Origin: Bimuria novae-zelandiae CBS 107.79
Taxonomy: Eukaryota; Ascomycota; Dothideomycetes; Pleosporales; Didymosphaeriaceae
DNA: 64,000 nucleotides
NCBI GenBank assembly: GCA_010015655.1
Contig: ML976683.1
Span: 163,573 to 227,572 of the forward strand
Direction of reading: 5' to 3'
The translations under genes were made by a program, and so were the position numbers. The notes under the pieces are model-generated. The model had not been told where the DNA came from, did no database searches, and saw only the letters and a program-made list of their open reading frames with translations. Of this stretch, positions 11,121-23,008 are shown piece after piece; the stretch's first letter is position 1; each line of letters begins with the position of its first letter.

Positions 11121-12947
11121 ACGTGTTTCACCAGTCATTGAGCCACACCAGTCACTGAGCCACCCCACCAAAACTGACGCAGCTTTCTGCACGATAGCTC
11201 AACAACGCAATAGTTAAATTTAATATAAATAGATTAATATAATAGCTATAATCTCTAGGTACACTAAGTCCTTCTATGGCCTTGCTTATGGCAGTTGCTG
11301 CATGTAGGTGGTGCTCGTGATCGTCCTGCACGGTCCTCCTGCTCTACCTGCTGGAGCACCCTTTTAGCCTCTGCAGCCAGCCTTCGACCTTCCTCAGCCT
11401 GTAGAGCCCCTCCAGAGGTAATATACTGCCTACGCCTCTCCTATCTTTGTCTACGACGTTAATTGGTAGCCTGTAGTTTCCTAATATCTTCTGCTAGGAG
11501 AGTTACTATATTTATAGCATGCTGATAGCTCTTAACTAGCTGCCTAAGCATCTGGTGTGTAGGGCTCTGAGACGGTCGTTGTAAACGATCACGTATAAGC
11601 CTAGCCTGTTGCTCAACCTGAGTAGTAGTGTGAGGCGTCTCAGCTGTCCATGCTGGCTCAGCGCCCGTCTGTAGTGGTGACGGTGTCCTGACTACAGTCA
11701 GGCATGAGAGGACCCGATCAGGACAGGTAGGCACCAGCCCTGTCGCTTGAAAGCCAGCCTTGATGTTCTGCTCTGTAAAAACAGCCCTACGTACACGTGG
11801 GTAGATTGACAGGAACTCTTCCTTGTCTACATGATAGACACGCTGTCTGGCCAGCTCAGTCACTTCATGTCCGTACGCTGTCTTGAGAGGTGAGAAACAG
11901 CCGACATCTAAAGGCTGTAGGAGGTGGCTCGTATGGGCAGGCATACACAGGCTGATGATCCTGTGTGTCCTACAGTATTGATCGAACTCAGGGGTAGCAT
12001 GGCTGCTATGACCGTCTAGAATAAGCAGCCGCCAGGTGCCGACTGTACGAGACTCTGTATGCCGAGTGAAGTGCTCTAGCCAGGTAAGCCCTAGGCTATC
12101 TGTCGTCCAGCCATTGTCGCTGACAGCCAGTACCCAGCCAGCAGGTAGGTCAGTATACCAGCTAGCCTGGTGGAGCTTGCCAGGTAGGATGATGAGGGGT
12201 GGTATAGACCACCCAGCTGCGCAGACGGCTTCAATCGTCGTAACGTAGTCTCGATTGCCTGGCTGTATGTGTATAGCCCTGCCTATAGTGTCTGAGCTGG
12301 TGACTACTCTAGACGTAGAGGCGACCCCTATTAGGAAGCCTGTCTCGTCAAAGTTGTAGGTGTCTGTATCCTGTATGCCGTATGTCTGTCGCGTCTCCTC
12401 CACAAGCTTGTACCAGGTAGAGATCTTAACAGGATCCTCACAGAGCGCGCGCTGACTGTGGAAGCTCCTAGTCCACTTGGTCTGTAGCTCTGGCTGAGCC
12501 TTGATGAAGCGTGATACCCAGTTCTTACCCACTGGCTGTGGGGCAGGGATCTGGCCGCGCGCAGCGAGTAGATGGTCGGCCATCCTACGTACGTCGATGA
12601 TGTAAGGTGGAAATCCACGTCGGTTGAGGTCTAGTATCCACTCTACTAGAGCCTGCTCCTCTGTAGGATGTAGCTTTCGTTTCTGGGCGTTAGCAACGGC
12701 CCGAGGTAGGTGACCGTTGACACGTCGACGTAGGGTAGATCGATCGATATCATAGAGCCTTGCAGCGTTTCGGTAGCTAGAAACCTGTCTTATCTGAATC
12801 GCATGGGTCGATAGAGCTAGCCTGGCTTCCTTTTCAAGCTGGCGGGTGCGTTGTGTGGTGGGCATCGTGGGTGTTGTGTAGAGACGCGTCGCGATCTTGG
12901 TGGGGTGGCTCAGTGACTGGTGTGGCTCAATGACTGGTGAAACACGT
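11121..12947 (-). mobile_element. Intact, young pogo/Fot1-like transposon nested in a dead one
   Basis: An 1,827-bp element with perfect 51-bp terminal inverted repeats (11121-11171 and 12897-12947) starting ACGTGTTTCACC, flanked by duplicated TA (11119-11120, 12948-12949). Each repeat holds two contiguous 17-bp units, CACCAGTCAYTGAGCCA, then CCCCACCAA. Its transposase frame is complete. Apart from AT-rich stretches outside the gene it lacks the RIP saturation of its host, so it arrived after the host element had been mutated. The first 154 bp of a second copy lie at 63,847. Confidence 0.95.
11459..12865 (-). CDS. DD35D transposase of the pogo/Fot1 group (Tc1/mariner superfamily)
   Basis: An intact 468-residue frame from ATG at 12865 to TAA at 11459-11461, the only full-length protein gene in the window. 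Residues 1-50 look like a psq-type HTH (YRNAARLYDIDRSTLRRRV). Residues about 60-125 look like the CENP-B-type HTH (HPTEEQALVEWILDL ... GKNWVSRFIKAQPEL). The catalytic core shows NFDETGF (Asp173), LILDGHSSHA (Asp284) and HTSHLLQPLD (Asp320). The 35 residues between the last two acids are typical of Fot1/pogo transposases, which cut out and reinsert DNA at TA. It has no C-terminal zinc knuckle, unlike the dead relatives nearby. About 80 bp separate the start codon from the right terminal repeat region; no promoter was recognised. All catalytic residues, inverted repeats and target duplication are present, so it could be autonomous; activity itself cannot be seen from sequence. Confidence 0.95.
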   Translation of the reverse strand: MPTTQRTRQLEKEARLALSTHAIQIRQVSSYRNAARLYDIDRSTLRRRVNGHLPRAVANAQKRKLHPTEEQALVEWILDLNRRGFPPYIIDVRRMADHLLAARGQIPAPQPVGKNWVSRFIKAQPELQTKWTRSFHSQRALCEDPVKISTWYKLVEETRQTYGIQDTDTYNFDETGFLIGVASTSRVVTSSDTIGRAIHIQPGNRDYVTTIEAVCAAGWSIPPLIILPGKLHQASWYTDLPAGWVLAVSDNGWTTDSLGLTWLEHFTRHTESRTVGTWRLLILDGHSSHATPEFDQYCRTHRIISLCMPAHTSHLLQPLDVGCFSPLKTAYGHEVTELARQRVYHVDKEEFLSIYPRVRRAVFTEQNIKAGFQATGLVPTCPDRVLSCLTVVRTPSPLQTGAEPAWTAETPHTTTQVEQQARLIRDRLQRPSQSPTHQMLRQLVKSYQHAINIVTLLAEDIRKLQATN

Positions 12948-13911
12948 TATAACTTACTTAAATTTTAAAAGCTTTACAAGGAGAATAATATTATTACTTT
13001 TTATATACTATTATATTTATTATACCTTTTATAGCTAGTTAATATTAGTTACTTTTCGCTGTTAAAGCGCGCGTATAGCCGCCAAATTAAGAGCCTAATA
13101 CGCGACTATATTAGCTATATTATAAAGCTAGAGTTCCTACCACCCTTCTACGTAGCCTACATGTAGTTAATTACAAAGGAGAATATTTACGCAAGCTTTT
13201 AAGGCGCTAGCCTAGTCCTATATAACCTAGAGGCGGTGATATTAAAGCTTAATATTAAGCTTTATACACTAACGCTACCACTACTAAAAGTTACTTTTTA
13301 AAAAGCTAAAACACTAAGTAACGCGCGCAAGCTAGAGGCTTAGTTAATATTAATTTGTAATAAAATTAAAAAATATAAAAGCTTATTACCTACTTTTATT
13401 ATTATAGCGCTTAATTAGCTTAAGGGCGCTAAAGTAATAGCTTATAAAAGTATGCTTATACGCGATTAGATTACGAGGCTTAAATAGGTAAATAAGGTAG
13501 CTATAATACGTAAAAAGTAATAAAAGAAGTAGATATAAGAGTAAAACACCTTAATAAAGGTAAAGGTAAAAGATATTATTACATAAAAGGATATTAAGTA
13601 GTAGCTGAAGAGCGAAATGCGTTAAAATAGGGCGTAATTAGGTGCTAGTTAGCAGGCTTTAACGCGCTATAGCTACTATAAAGAAACTAGGTATAATGCG
13701 CGAACGTGTGTAAAGCGTAGTATAAATACTACTTAATCTAGTATAGTAATTATATGTAATCATTATATCGCGTTGTTGAGTTAGATCGCGATAAAGGCAA
13801 TAAAAGGTTGATAGGGTGGCCGCTCGCTTGTACTGGCCGCTCGCTTGTGAAGTACGTTAAGCGTTATAATAATTATGTTAACCTAATATAAATTTTTACT
13901 TAAAAGCTTAC

Positions 13912-14358
13912 TATTATAAGGCGCTTACACCTTAATCCAATCCAGATTAAGTCAGTAAGGCTAAAGTAGTACTTTATAAATTATTTAGTAGTATAAGTTA
14001 ATACGATAACTTAGCGCGTGGCTATATAATCTAATCTTATAGTAAATAAGATAACTATTAGTCTATATAGAGAACGTACTCGTACAGAAGATATATAAGT
14101 TAAATATAAGGAAAAGAAATAATAATAGGAAAATTATTATATTATATACTAGTCCGTTTCTTCTCTGTCTCTAGGTGATCCGAACCTCTTGGCGGATCAC
14201 CTTGGTCCAGAGTTTCTGTCGGATCGGGGTCACGTGGCCCTGGCTGACCTAAGCAGCCCCACGAGTCCTCGCAGGCTAGCTGTAGCACAACACCATCCAC
14301 CTCTCCCCGTTCACCTTTGGTTGTGGTGTCACAGTCCAGGTTCCTTGAGTTCGTAACA
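13912..14358 (-). repeat. Solo LTR, half RIP-mutated and half clean
   Basis: On the minus strand it starts TGTTACGAACTC (14358) and ends CGCCTTATAATA (13912), probably RIP-altered from a CA end. A perfect 5-bp duplication CTTAC lies on both sides (13907-13911, 14359-14363). No internal retrotransposon sequence is present, so it is a solo LTR left by LTR-LTR recombination. Both ends resemble the solo LTR at 42,743. The part 14156-14358 is G+C-rich with many CpA and TpG left, while 13912-14155 is TA-rich. Confidence 0.82.
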
Positions 14359-14425
14359 CTTACTATAATCGCCTAACGTAGTAGTAATAAGTATAATTAA
14401 CTAAGCTAAGTAGATACCTAGTAGA

Positions 14426-14668
14426 TGTTAGAGGCTAGGCCTCTGAAGTACTCGGCTGAGAAACCTCGTGGCCTAAGCCTTAAGCAACTCTAAGAGCCAC
14501 TAGGATACCTCTAGAGTGTTAGGAAACAAATTTAGCCCTTTTAAAATTAGTTTTTTTTTTTACTTAGAAGCTATATATATAGCGTAAAACGAAGCTACTT
14601 AAACTCCTTATTAAATTTATTTATATTTTTTTAGTATTTTAGGTCCCCTGGGCCTAAAGCCCTTTATA
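14426..14668 (+). repeat. 5' LTR of second gypsy element
   Basis: Starts TGTTAGAGGCTAGG and ends CCTTTATA. More RIP-altered than its 3' partner, especially after 14520. Confidence 0.9.
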
Positions 14669-14699
14669 TTAAATTTAATTATTTATTCTTTCTTAAAAG

Positions 14700-17600
14700 T
14701 AATTATTATAGAATAACTATCTTTTCTACTTTACTAATTACTAAACGGAGTAGTAGTTCTAAGCAAGAGATATAACTTTAAAAAAACTAAGCTCTCCTTT
14801 AATAAGTAATTAAGAAAATAAAGGCCTTAATAGGCGCTTAATTAGACAAAATAGAACATAATAGGGCAGGCTAAGTCCTTTATAAAGAGTATACGCTTAT
14901 AATTACGAGTATAAGTCGCACGAATGCGTGGCCTTATCGTAGATAGCCTAGAAGGAGCCTCTCTAGAGGAGAGACTTTATACGGAACTATTATAAGAAGG
15001 GTACGACCTGCCTACTTAAAGGGAGTAGATACGCTATATCTAGCACCTTGTAAAATAAAAGGACTCTAGCATAGTTATAGGTAATAAGTAGAATATAAGT
15101 ACTATAAAAAACTATTCTTTATTTCAAGAAGGGGAGCAAGATAAGGGAATAGTAAAAAGGCTAACGCCTAAAATAAGTATTCTTAATTTATTCTTATTTT
15201 TAAGCGCGGAGATAATTATATAAATTACTTAAATATTAAGCTAATTATTACTTATAGCTTAAGTAAGTTTAAGTTAAATACTAACTACTTAAAGTAGTAA
15301 ACGCGTAGCTTTTTAGTAACCTAAAGTAGTAAACCTACTTTTATTTAGAAGAGAATAGAATTAATAGCATATTTAGTAAGCGTAAATAACTATAAGATCT
15401 AAGAAGATAAAGAGATCTTTAAAAAAAATTTAAAGTATATTATAAGTTACTGAGAAGGACGCGCGGCCTCTATTAGCCTAGTATATATTATAAAAGAATT
15501 TTAGATATTTTTAGAAAACTTATCCTAGAACTTAATAGAGGAAGAAATTACCTAAAATAAACTTTATAAGCTTTAGTAAGAAGTAATAAAGTTAAGTAAC
15601 TTTAATATACTATTTAACTAATTAGCTATAAAAGCTAAAGAAATAAATAATACAAGAATATTAAAAGTTATTTATTAATAAGCTATATAAGTGGACCCCT
15701 AGGATTAAATAATTAGTATAGAGGTAGGTAGGCTAGGATTAGACCTTATAGAGGCTGTAGGACTAGGTAGCCTCTATAAAAGAAAACTTATTTTAGAACT
15801 GCTTATAATAATCGCGACCCTAAGGGAAAGTATTTATAAATAATACCATAAATTAAGCGCCTACTTTTTAGCTTAAAACAGAAAGGGCCCCGTAGCAAAA
15901 GCCTAAAGGAAAAAGCAAGCGTAAACAGGCTATATAGGTATCTAAGAGCGTACTCTAGAAGCGTGGTAAAGAAGACGCCTATTTTTATTATAATAAAAAG
16001 GGGCACTATATAAGTTAGTACTCCCTTTTACTAGCTTAAAGACTAAGTAAAACTTAGGTTAGCTAATTAAAGGCAAAGAAAAAGATAACTTTACAAAAAT
16101 TTCTATTAGTAAAAAATTAAAAAACTAAGTTTTCCCGCCTAAAGGCATGGACAAGAGAAGAAAAAGCTAAGTAAGAATCTTAAGATAAGTTATAATAACT
16201 TTTAAAGAAGGTAGCTAAATTTAATACTAACTATTATATATATATTAGTAAATAATACTACTTTTGCATCCATAATAATTAGTTCTAAATACTTAACGTC
16301 TAGGTTTATTTCTAAAAATTTAATTACAAGGCAGGCCTAGAGCGTAATAACCTAAAAAGAAAAATTAAAGTCCTTAGAGTAAATAGCTAGGTCTTATATA
16401 TAAGTTAGACTATAAAGGTAGAGATTAACATAAAGGGCTATATAAAATAGTGTTAGTTATAAATTTCTAAAGGAAAAAAAAAGTTTAATATAATTTTAAG
16501 TAAATTATAATTAACTTAGAATTATGTTAGCGTAGCCCAAACTAAGAAGTCTATCTAGATAGGGAAGACTAGGGTATATATTAAAGATAGGATAGAGAAA
16601 TTAGCGCCCTAAAGCTTATAAAAAGTAATTATAGGCGCCTTATTAGCGTTAAACTAAAAAAACTAAAAGTTATAAAGTAGATTAAGGGTCTTTATAGCGT
16701 TACTAAAGGATATCTAAAAGGTATTAACCTTAAAACTTAAAATAGACTTAAGGAAAGCGCTTTTAGAGGATTTTAAAACCCTTTAAAAAGTATTTTTAAG
16801 AAAAAAGGTAGACTACTTACCTCCTTATTAAAATATAAAAATTAACTATTTTATCGTACTAATAGAGAAAAATAGTACTATTTTAGAGATTCCTTACAGC
16901 TCCCTTTATAATATGTTAATAGAGGAACTCCTAGTACTTAAAAAGGGGCTAATAGAGTATTTAGATTATAATTTTATTTAAGTTAGTAAATCTAGCGTAG
17001 CTACGCTAGTGTTATTTACTAAAAAAACTAGTAGTAGACTAAAGTTTTATATAAACTATTAAGCGCTAAACGCGCTTTAAAAAAACTAGTATTTATTACT
17101 ATTAATTAGTAAGATACTCTAATTCCTAGTAAAGACAAAATAGTTTTTTAAGCTAGACGTAATTTAGGCGTTCTATAAACTTTATATCGCGAAAAGAGAA
17201 GAGTAGAAGACTACCTTCTAAACTTAATTTAGCTTTTATAAATAGCTAGTAGTCTTATTTAAATTAGTAAACGCACCTAGCATATTTTAGTAATATATAA
17301 ACTAGGTACTAAAAGAGTATCTAAATAAATTCTACTCCGCGTATATAAACAACGTCCTAATCTTTTCCTTAGGGTTAAGAAGAGATCATGTGGAGAAAGT
17401 CTGTATAATAATTTAAAAGCTAGTAACTACGGGACTATAGCTTAATATTAAAAAGTTAGAATTCTACGTTAAAAAGACTAAATATCTAAAAAATTTATTA
17501 TTATAGGTAAAGGCGTGAGCATAGACCCTAAAAAAGTTAAAGCTATTTAGGAGTAAGTAGCGCCTACTTTAGAAAAAAAAATAAAGTTTTATTAGATTTA

Positions 17601-20000
17601 TAAACTTTTACTACTAATTTATTAAAAATTACTTTAAGATTATAAGCCTTTTTACTAAACTTATTAAGAAAAGCGTAAAATTTTAGTAAAAGTAAAAGTA
17701 GTAGCGTGCGTTTAACTTTTTAAAAAGAGTCTTTATTATAAAGCTAGTCCTAGCTCATTTTAACCTTAATAGGGACTTCGTCCTAAAAGTAGACGCGTTA
17801 AGATAGTTTATAAAAGGTTACTTTTCTTAGTATAATTAAAAAGATATACTAAGACCTATAGTATACTTCTCCGCTAAAAACAGCCCCGCGGAATATAATT
17901 ACGGGATTTATAATAAGGAGATATTAGTAGTAGTAAAGTGTGTAGAGGAGTAAGATTATATATATCGGGTCGTAAAGCACCTAATAGTATATATAGACTA
18001 CAAGAACCTTACCTACTTCGTAGAAAAGAGAAAACTTATAGAGTAGCATATCTGCTAGTTATAGACCTTAAATAATATAAATATAACGTTTATCTACTAT
18101 TTAAAGTTAATAAATTTAAAAGTAGACGCGCTATCGCGTAAAAAGTAAAATTTACTTATAAAAGTAAATAATAAAAGGGTAAAGTCTTAAAAGGTGTAGT
18201 TATTAATATAAATTTTAACTAATAATAGCTATAAGGCGTTTTAATTATAAAAGCTTATTAAGGATCTCTTTTTAGACTTACCTATATGTATAAAGACTAT
18301 AGTTATAAAAAGCTATACACGAACTAGAGCTAAGGGACTAAAAGTACTATTTAAGTTAAATAAGCTAAATAAGGTTTTCCTTATTTTAGAGCGGGGAGAT
18401 AAAAATATTTATACTAAATAACTTAGTAGCCTAATTTTAATTAGGCTATATAGGGGCACCTGCTAATTAAAGATATTATAAGTAAAAGTAAAAGCTAATA
18501 CTTCTAATAAGGAATTTTGCGCTATAAAAACTACAGTCTAAAAAAAAAAGTAGTTCTTATTAATACTAAAGATTAAGGTAGTAATCTTAGAGCACTAGAT
18601 AGATAGCGCTAGATTCCTCTACTATAGAGGGCGCTACTAGGTACCTAATTTAGAACCGCTATGCACTTGTTTAATAGCTATAGTATATACTTTACTAACT
18701 TTAGGCTATTTTAGGAGGGAGAATATATATAAGATCTTAGCCTAAGACTTCTTCTTCCCTAGGATGTTAGACTACATCTAGAGGTATATTTAAAATTGTA
18801 ACGTTTACTATAGGATAAAGCCTTAGCAAGTGCTAAAGCTAAAGCTACTTAAATTTTTACTTATACTAAAAAGAGGATAAAAGGACCTTTTTATAAACTT
18901 TATTATAGGCCTTTTAAAGAGTAAGGATTACTAATATATTATAATAGTAGTAAACTAGTTTAGTAAAGACTTTTTAGTAGTAGCTATACTAAATTTATTA
19001 GTTTTAATAGTAGTTAACGCTTTTTTAAAGTTTTAGGTAGCATAATATTTCTTTCTTAATTTTATAGTTTTAAATTAAGGAGCGTAGTTTCTTAGCTACT
19101 TCTAAATAAAGCTATACTCTAAGATAGGTATAAATTAAAAACTCTTTATAGTTAAACACCAGCAGACTAATAGCTAAATAAAACGTATAAACTTAGTACT
19201 AGAGTAGATCTTAAAGGCATACTATAAGTAAGACTAATTAAATTGGGCCTAATAGCTCTTAATTATATAAATCGCGATTAAAGGGCATATAGTAATATTT
19301 ATAAAAGTAGGCCAGTTCTTTCTCTAGCACGGTATAACGTAGATCCCGTAAGACGCTTCTACGATAAAGAGGTAGCCTTAGAGTAAAGGAAGAGAATAGA
19401 CCTAGTAGCTACTACTAAGAATATAATAGAGAAATTCCATGTAGTATCTAACTTTATATAAGTAAAGTTAGCTAACACGTAGCAAGAATAAGAGGTCTAA
19501 GCGAACTATAGCTATAAGAACGCCCTAATTATAAAAGTTAAAAATAAAGTATAATTAAAGTATAAAGACTACCTGTCTAACCTGTAACTAAGTAAGAAAC
19601 TAAATTAGAAAAATAAAAAGTTTATAATTAAAAAAGCAATTAGAACTTATATAGTAGAGCTAGACGTATCTTTAAGGATATACCTAGTGTTTTACGTATT
19701 TAGGCTAAGGTTGTTCCCTGGGGATCCGTTGCCTAGCTAACGGGTAGATAATTCCTAACTAGAGGCCATTTTCTAGGATAGGGAGGAGGAGTATAAAGTA
19801 GAAGATATTATATAGGAAAAGCGCTCTTACTTTAATAAAGTTACGTAGTACCTTATTAAATAGTAAAATAATTAGTAGCGGACATAGAAACTAGCTTTAG
19901 AGTTTTAAAATAATAAAGTTTTAGACTGCTAGAAGGAGTACACCGCTCCCTATAAGAATAAATAAAATAGGCTACTAAAGTATTTTACTTAAAAGACCCC
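14700..20000 (+). pseudogene. gag-pol of the second gypsy element
   Basis: Dead polyprotein, approximate limits. A gag zinc-knuckle remnant sits near 15,965-16,015 (YYNKKGHYIS, cysteines lost). The reverse transcriptase lies at about 16,840-17,400 with the active-site block YINN at 17342-17353 followed by VLIFS; both catalytic aspartates read as asparagine. RNase H is at about 17,750-18,100. The integrase at about 18,600-19,330 has an HHCC-like finger (LGYFRRENIYKILA) and a core (DYQYIIIVVNQFSK-like, with a stop). A chromodomain remnant (EEEYKVEDII) is at about 19,780-19,930. Region 20,000-21,687 carries no motif I can name and is probably 3' untranslated sequence. Confidence 0.82.
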
Positions 20001-21687
20001 TTATATTAAATATGCGTAAAAAGCCCTAGGCTATAGGCTAGGAATAGAAAAGCAGAAGCTTAGAACGCCTAGGGCGGAGCTCGTTCTAATATAAAGTAAG
20101 AGCCTTAGATAATGTTTAAATATAAAATAAGAAAGTAAGAAATAGGGGAGTAATTAATTATATTTCTTAAATAAGAGAGAGTAGAGGCACACTATTTAAT
20201 AGGCTACTATAATTTAGCAAGATAGATCTTAAATAAGCTATAAAATATAGCTTAAATAGCGCTAAAACTTAAGCATCTTTAATTAAGGGCTTAAGATTGC
20301 TACTCTTAAGTAGCTCTTTTAGGAGCATAGGTTAATATAAAGTTTCAAAAGTAGGCTAAATAAATAAGACTTACTACTAGCTATTTTAAGTAAAAATATT
20401 ATATTAAGGAGCGAACTTAGCTTAAAGCTGTATTTAAGAATTACCTTAATTATAAAATAGAATAAGTTAAGCTTGTCGCGAGAAGCCTTTTTATAAAAAT
20501 CTGAAAAATATTAGTAAAAAAATTTAGGCAAATAGAATTAGGACTTACCTCTTTAAACTAAGAAACTTATAAAATCTATTTTAAGGTAATTAAAATTTTA
20601 CTTACTTAACTAATAAAGGGCTATAAATCCTGCGCTGTATGCTAGTAAATACGTAGCTAGTATTTAGATTAAGCTTAAAAGCTTTATTATTCTTAGTAGA
20701 CTTAACTAAAATACGCTTAAATTTAGTAAATACTACTTTTTACTTTTTAGTAAACTAATTAATATCTACTATAAGCTTATTAGCTTGCTAGCTCTTCTTG
20801 CCCTTTAGCTAGGTAAAAATAATCTAAGTAAAAGACTTTATCTTAGTTAGAAAGCGCTAGACCTGTTAACGCGTTAAGGAATATATAGCCTAAAAAATAA
20901 AACTTATAAGTTTAATATAGCAAGCGCTATCTTTCATATACTTAATATAAAAAGTAGCACGTTTACTCTTAGGAGAAATATAGTTAACTCTCTTACTTAA
21001 ATAAAATATATATATAGAAGCTAACTACTGCACGTAGTAGATAACTTATTTAGTAAGAGCTTTATCCTCTAGTAAAAGGTTAATCTTAAGACTATTAATA
21101 GCCTAGAAGAATTAGCTAGGAACTTAAAAATAAAACTAAAAAACTTACCTAGTAGTAGCTATTTATAGTCTAGAGCTTTAAGGATGCCTTAAGGACACGC
21201 GCAAGACTAGTAAAAAAGTAATATTTTATTTTAAAAAAAAAGCTACTAGGAGTAAAGCTACTGGCGCGTTTACTAGACTATAAATTAAGGTAGGACTTCT
21301 ATAGCGTAGTTAAGATTTTAAAGAGAGGTATAATAATTAATTATAGAGTAAGGATATTAAAGAGCTAGGTAAAACGCTTATAAAACTAGGCTTTAAAGTA
21401 AAAGTATAAAATAAGGGACTTAAAACACTACGAGCGGGCTTTTACTACGAAAGTTACGCTAATAAGAAGTATAAATAGGCACGTAACTAAGAAGGTAAGC
21501 GCGACTTGCTACCTAAAAGACTATGCTTACTATTATTATATTAGGGTAAATAGTAAGAAGAAATAGTCCTTATAGAATAGTAATTTTTAGCCTAATATCT
21601 AGAATATAGCGAACCCTATAAGTCTAGTAAATTTAAATAAAGAAATTTTTCTCTTCTCTTGCTACACGATTAGAGGGGAGGGAGCTA

Positions 21688-21927
21688 TATTAAAGGCTAG
21701 GCCTCTAAAGTACTTAGCTAAGAAACCTCGTAGCCTAAGCCTTAAGTAACTCTAAGAGCTACTCGGGTACCTCTAGAGTGTTAGGAAACGGACCTAGCCC
21801 CTCTAGGGTTAGTCCTTTCTACTTAGAAGTCATATATATAGCGTAGGGAGGAGCTACTTAAACCCCTTATCGAATTCATCTGTATTCTTCTGGCATCTCA
21901 GGTCCCCCGGACCCAAAGCCCCTTACA
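21688..21927 (+). repeat. 3' LTR of second gypsy element
   Basis: Starts TATTAAAGGCTAGG and ends CCCCTTACA. It keeps G+C-rich sequence in its second half where the 5' LTR has turned TA-rich, so the two LTRs were hit unequally. Confidence 0.9.
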
Positions 21928-22669
21928 GTAGACTCTACTACTATAGTAATTAACCTAACTTTTTATAAATACTCAACTAACCTATTCTGTTATAATAAAT
22001 AGCCTACTAACCTATTATAATTATTATAAATCTAGCTATATTGCCCGCGAGTACCCGAGTAGCTCTATTAAATAAAAAGGAGTAGAGGATAACGACTACG
22101 CTCCAGATAGTAAAGGCGAGCTAAGCGATAAGCAGGTGGCGACCTATTATAATAAGTCATTAAAAAATAACTCTCTCTATGGGAAGTCTCCTCCTTCGAA
22201 AAGCCTACTAGAGCTATTAGTATATAAAGCCTCTTATTTAGTAAAAGCGCTTTTATTATACCCTATAATATCTTAACTAATAGCCTTACTATTAAACCTA
22301 AAGGCCTTATTAATACTAGCGTAGATAGCTACGTCCTAGTCTACTTTAAATATTTCTATATAATTAAGAAGAGACTTAGGGTATTTATTAAAAATATAAA
22401 AGCTATTCCCCATAATAGTTAACTAAATAGGCAAGTAAATAAGCATTTTTAGACTAACTTAGTATTAGATAGCTATTACCTTACTACTTACTTTATACTA
22501 TATAACACTAGCTACTATAACCTTATAGTTAGCTGTAACCTTCTTAAGGAAGCTAATATTTAGACTAACTATAAGTAATAGATACTTAAGTAATTATATA
22601 TAATACTAATTAACTATAAATAAGATATTATTATCCTAACGCAAGGCACTATAGAAATTAGTTTTAAGT

Positions 22670-22727
22670 ATTAGGTAGATACTAATTAATATATTAAGAT
22701 TAGGTAGATACTAATTAATATATTAAG
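22670..22727 (+). repeat. 29-bp tandem duplication within gypsy A fragment
   Basis: The 29-bp unit starting ATTAGGTAGATACTAATT occurs twice in perfect tandem (22670-22698, 22699-22727). The complete gypsy A copy has it once (near 6,228), so this is a local duplication after insertion. Confidence 0.85.
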
Positions 22728-23008
22728 ATTATAAACGTAGCTATTATATAGTATATTTATTACGTATTACCGTAATCCCCTTAGCATTGTACCTATAAGA
22801 AGAACCTAGTAGAGATAAAAGAGTAGCTCCGCTATTAAGCGCTATTAGTATAAGAGTAATAACTAACTTGCCCTAAATATATCTCTTACGAGGACCTCGC
22901 GAAGGCAGGTCTAAAGATTAATACTATACGGAGGTGCCTTTCAAAAGTCCTTGCCCACCTTGGCGAGCAGGGGTATACGCCACATTCCGAATTTAGACAT
23001 ATGTCCGA

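Larger units (their letters stand above)
10261..13736 (+). pseudogene. Dead pogo/Fot1-like transposase (interrupted 11,121-12,949)
   Basis: The frame aligns with the better preserved relative at 45,594-47,243. Its start codon is now ATA (10261-10263) where the relative has ATG, a direct RIP hit. Visible pieces are the HTH part (EEVIIRYILNLDS), the first catalytic region (TYNFNITSF, where Asp is now Asn) and a C-terminal zinc-knuckle remnant near 13,660-13,720 that has lost cysteines. A TAA at 13734-13736 matches the stop of two relatives. It is a cut-and-paste DDE transposase in origin and cannot make protein now. Confidence 0.8.
10180..13857 (+). mobile_element. RIP-inactivated pogo/Fot1-like transposon, split by a nested element
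   Basis: Starts ACGTACTTCAC and ends GTGAAGTACGT, flanked by TA (10178-10179 and 13858-13859). The terminal inverted repeats carry two direct copies of a GAGCGGCC-type module 17 bp apart, followed by CCCCACCAA. Without the nested insertion (11,121-12,947 plus one duplicated TA) it is 1,849 bp, matching its relatives at 34,394 and 45,473. The nested element's flanks join exactly where the uninterrupted relative at about 35,330 reads through. Confidence 0.9.
14426..21927 (+). mobile_element. Second complete Ty3/gypsy chromovirus (RIP-inactivated)
   Basis: A 7,502-bp LTR retrotransposon flanked by GTAGA (14421-14425, 21928-21932). LTRs are 243 and 240 bp. A polypurine tract, AGAGGGGAGGGA (21672-21683), lies just before the 3' LTR. 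Internal motifs run gag knuckle, RT, RNase H, integrase, chromodomain. Its protein motifs differ from gypsy A, so it is a separate family. Confidence 0.92.

Noticed and set aside
12036..12248. Plus-strand open frame, and a second minus-strand frame at 12,331-12,618
   Set aside because: Shadows of the intact transposase gene at 11,459-12,865.
15803..16006. Hydrophobic minus-strand open frame
   Set aside because: Antisense to gag of the second gypsy element; AT-rich DNA gives Leu/Phe/Ile-rich readings by chance.
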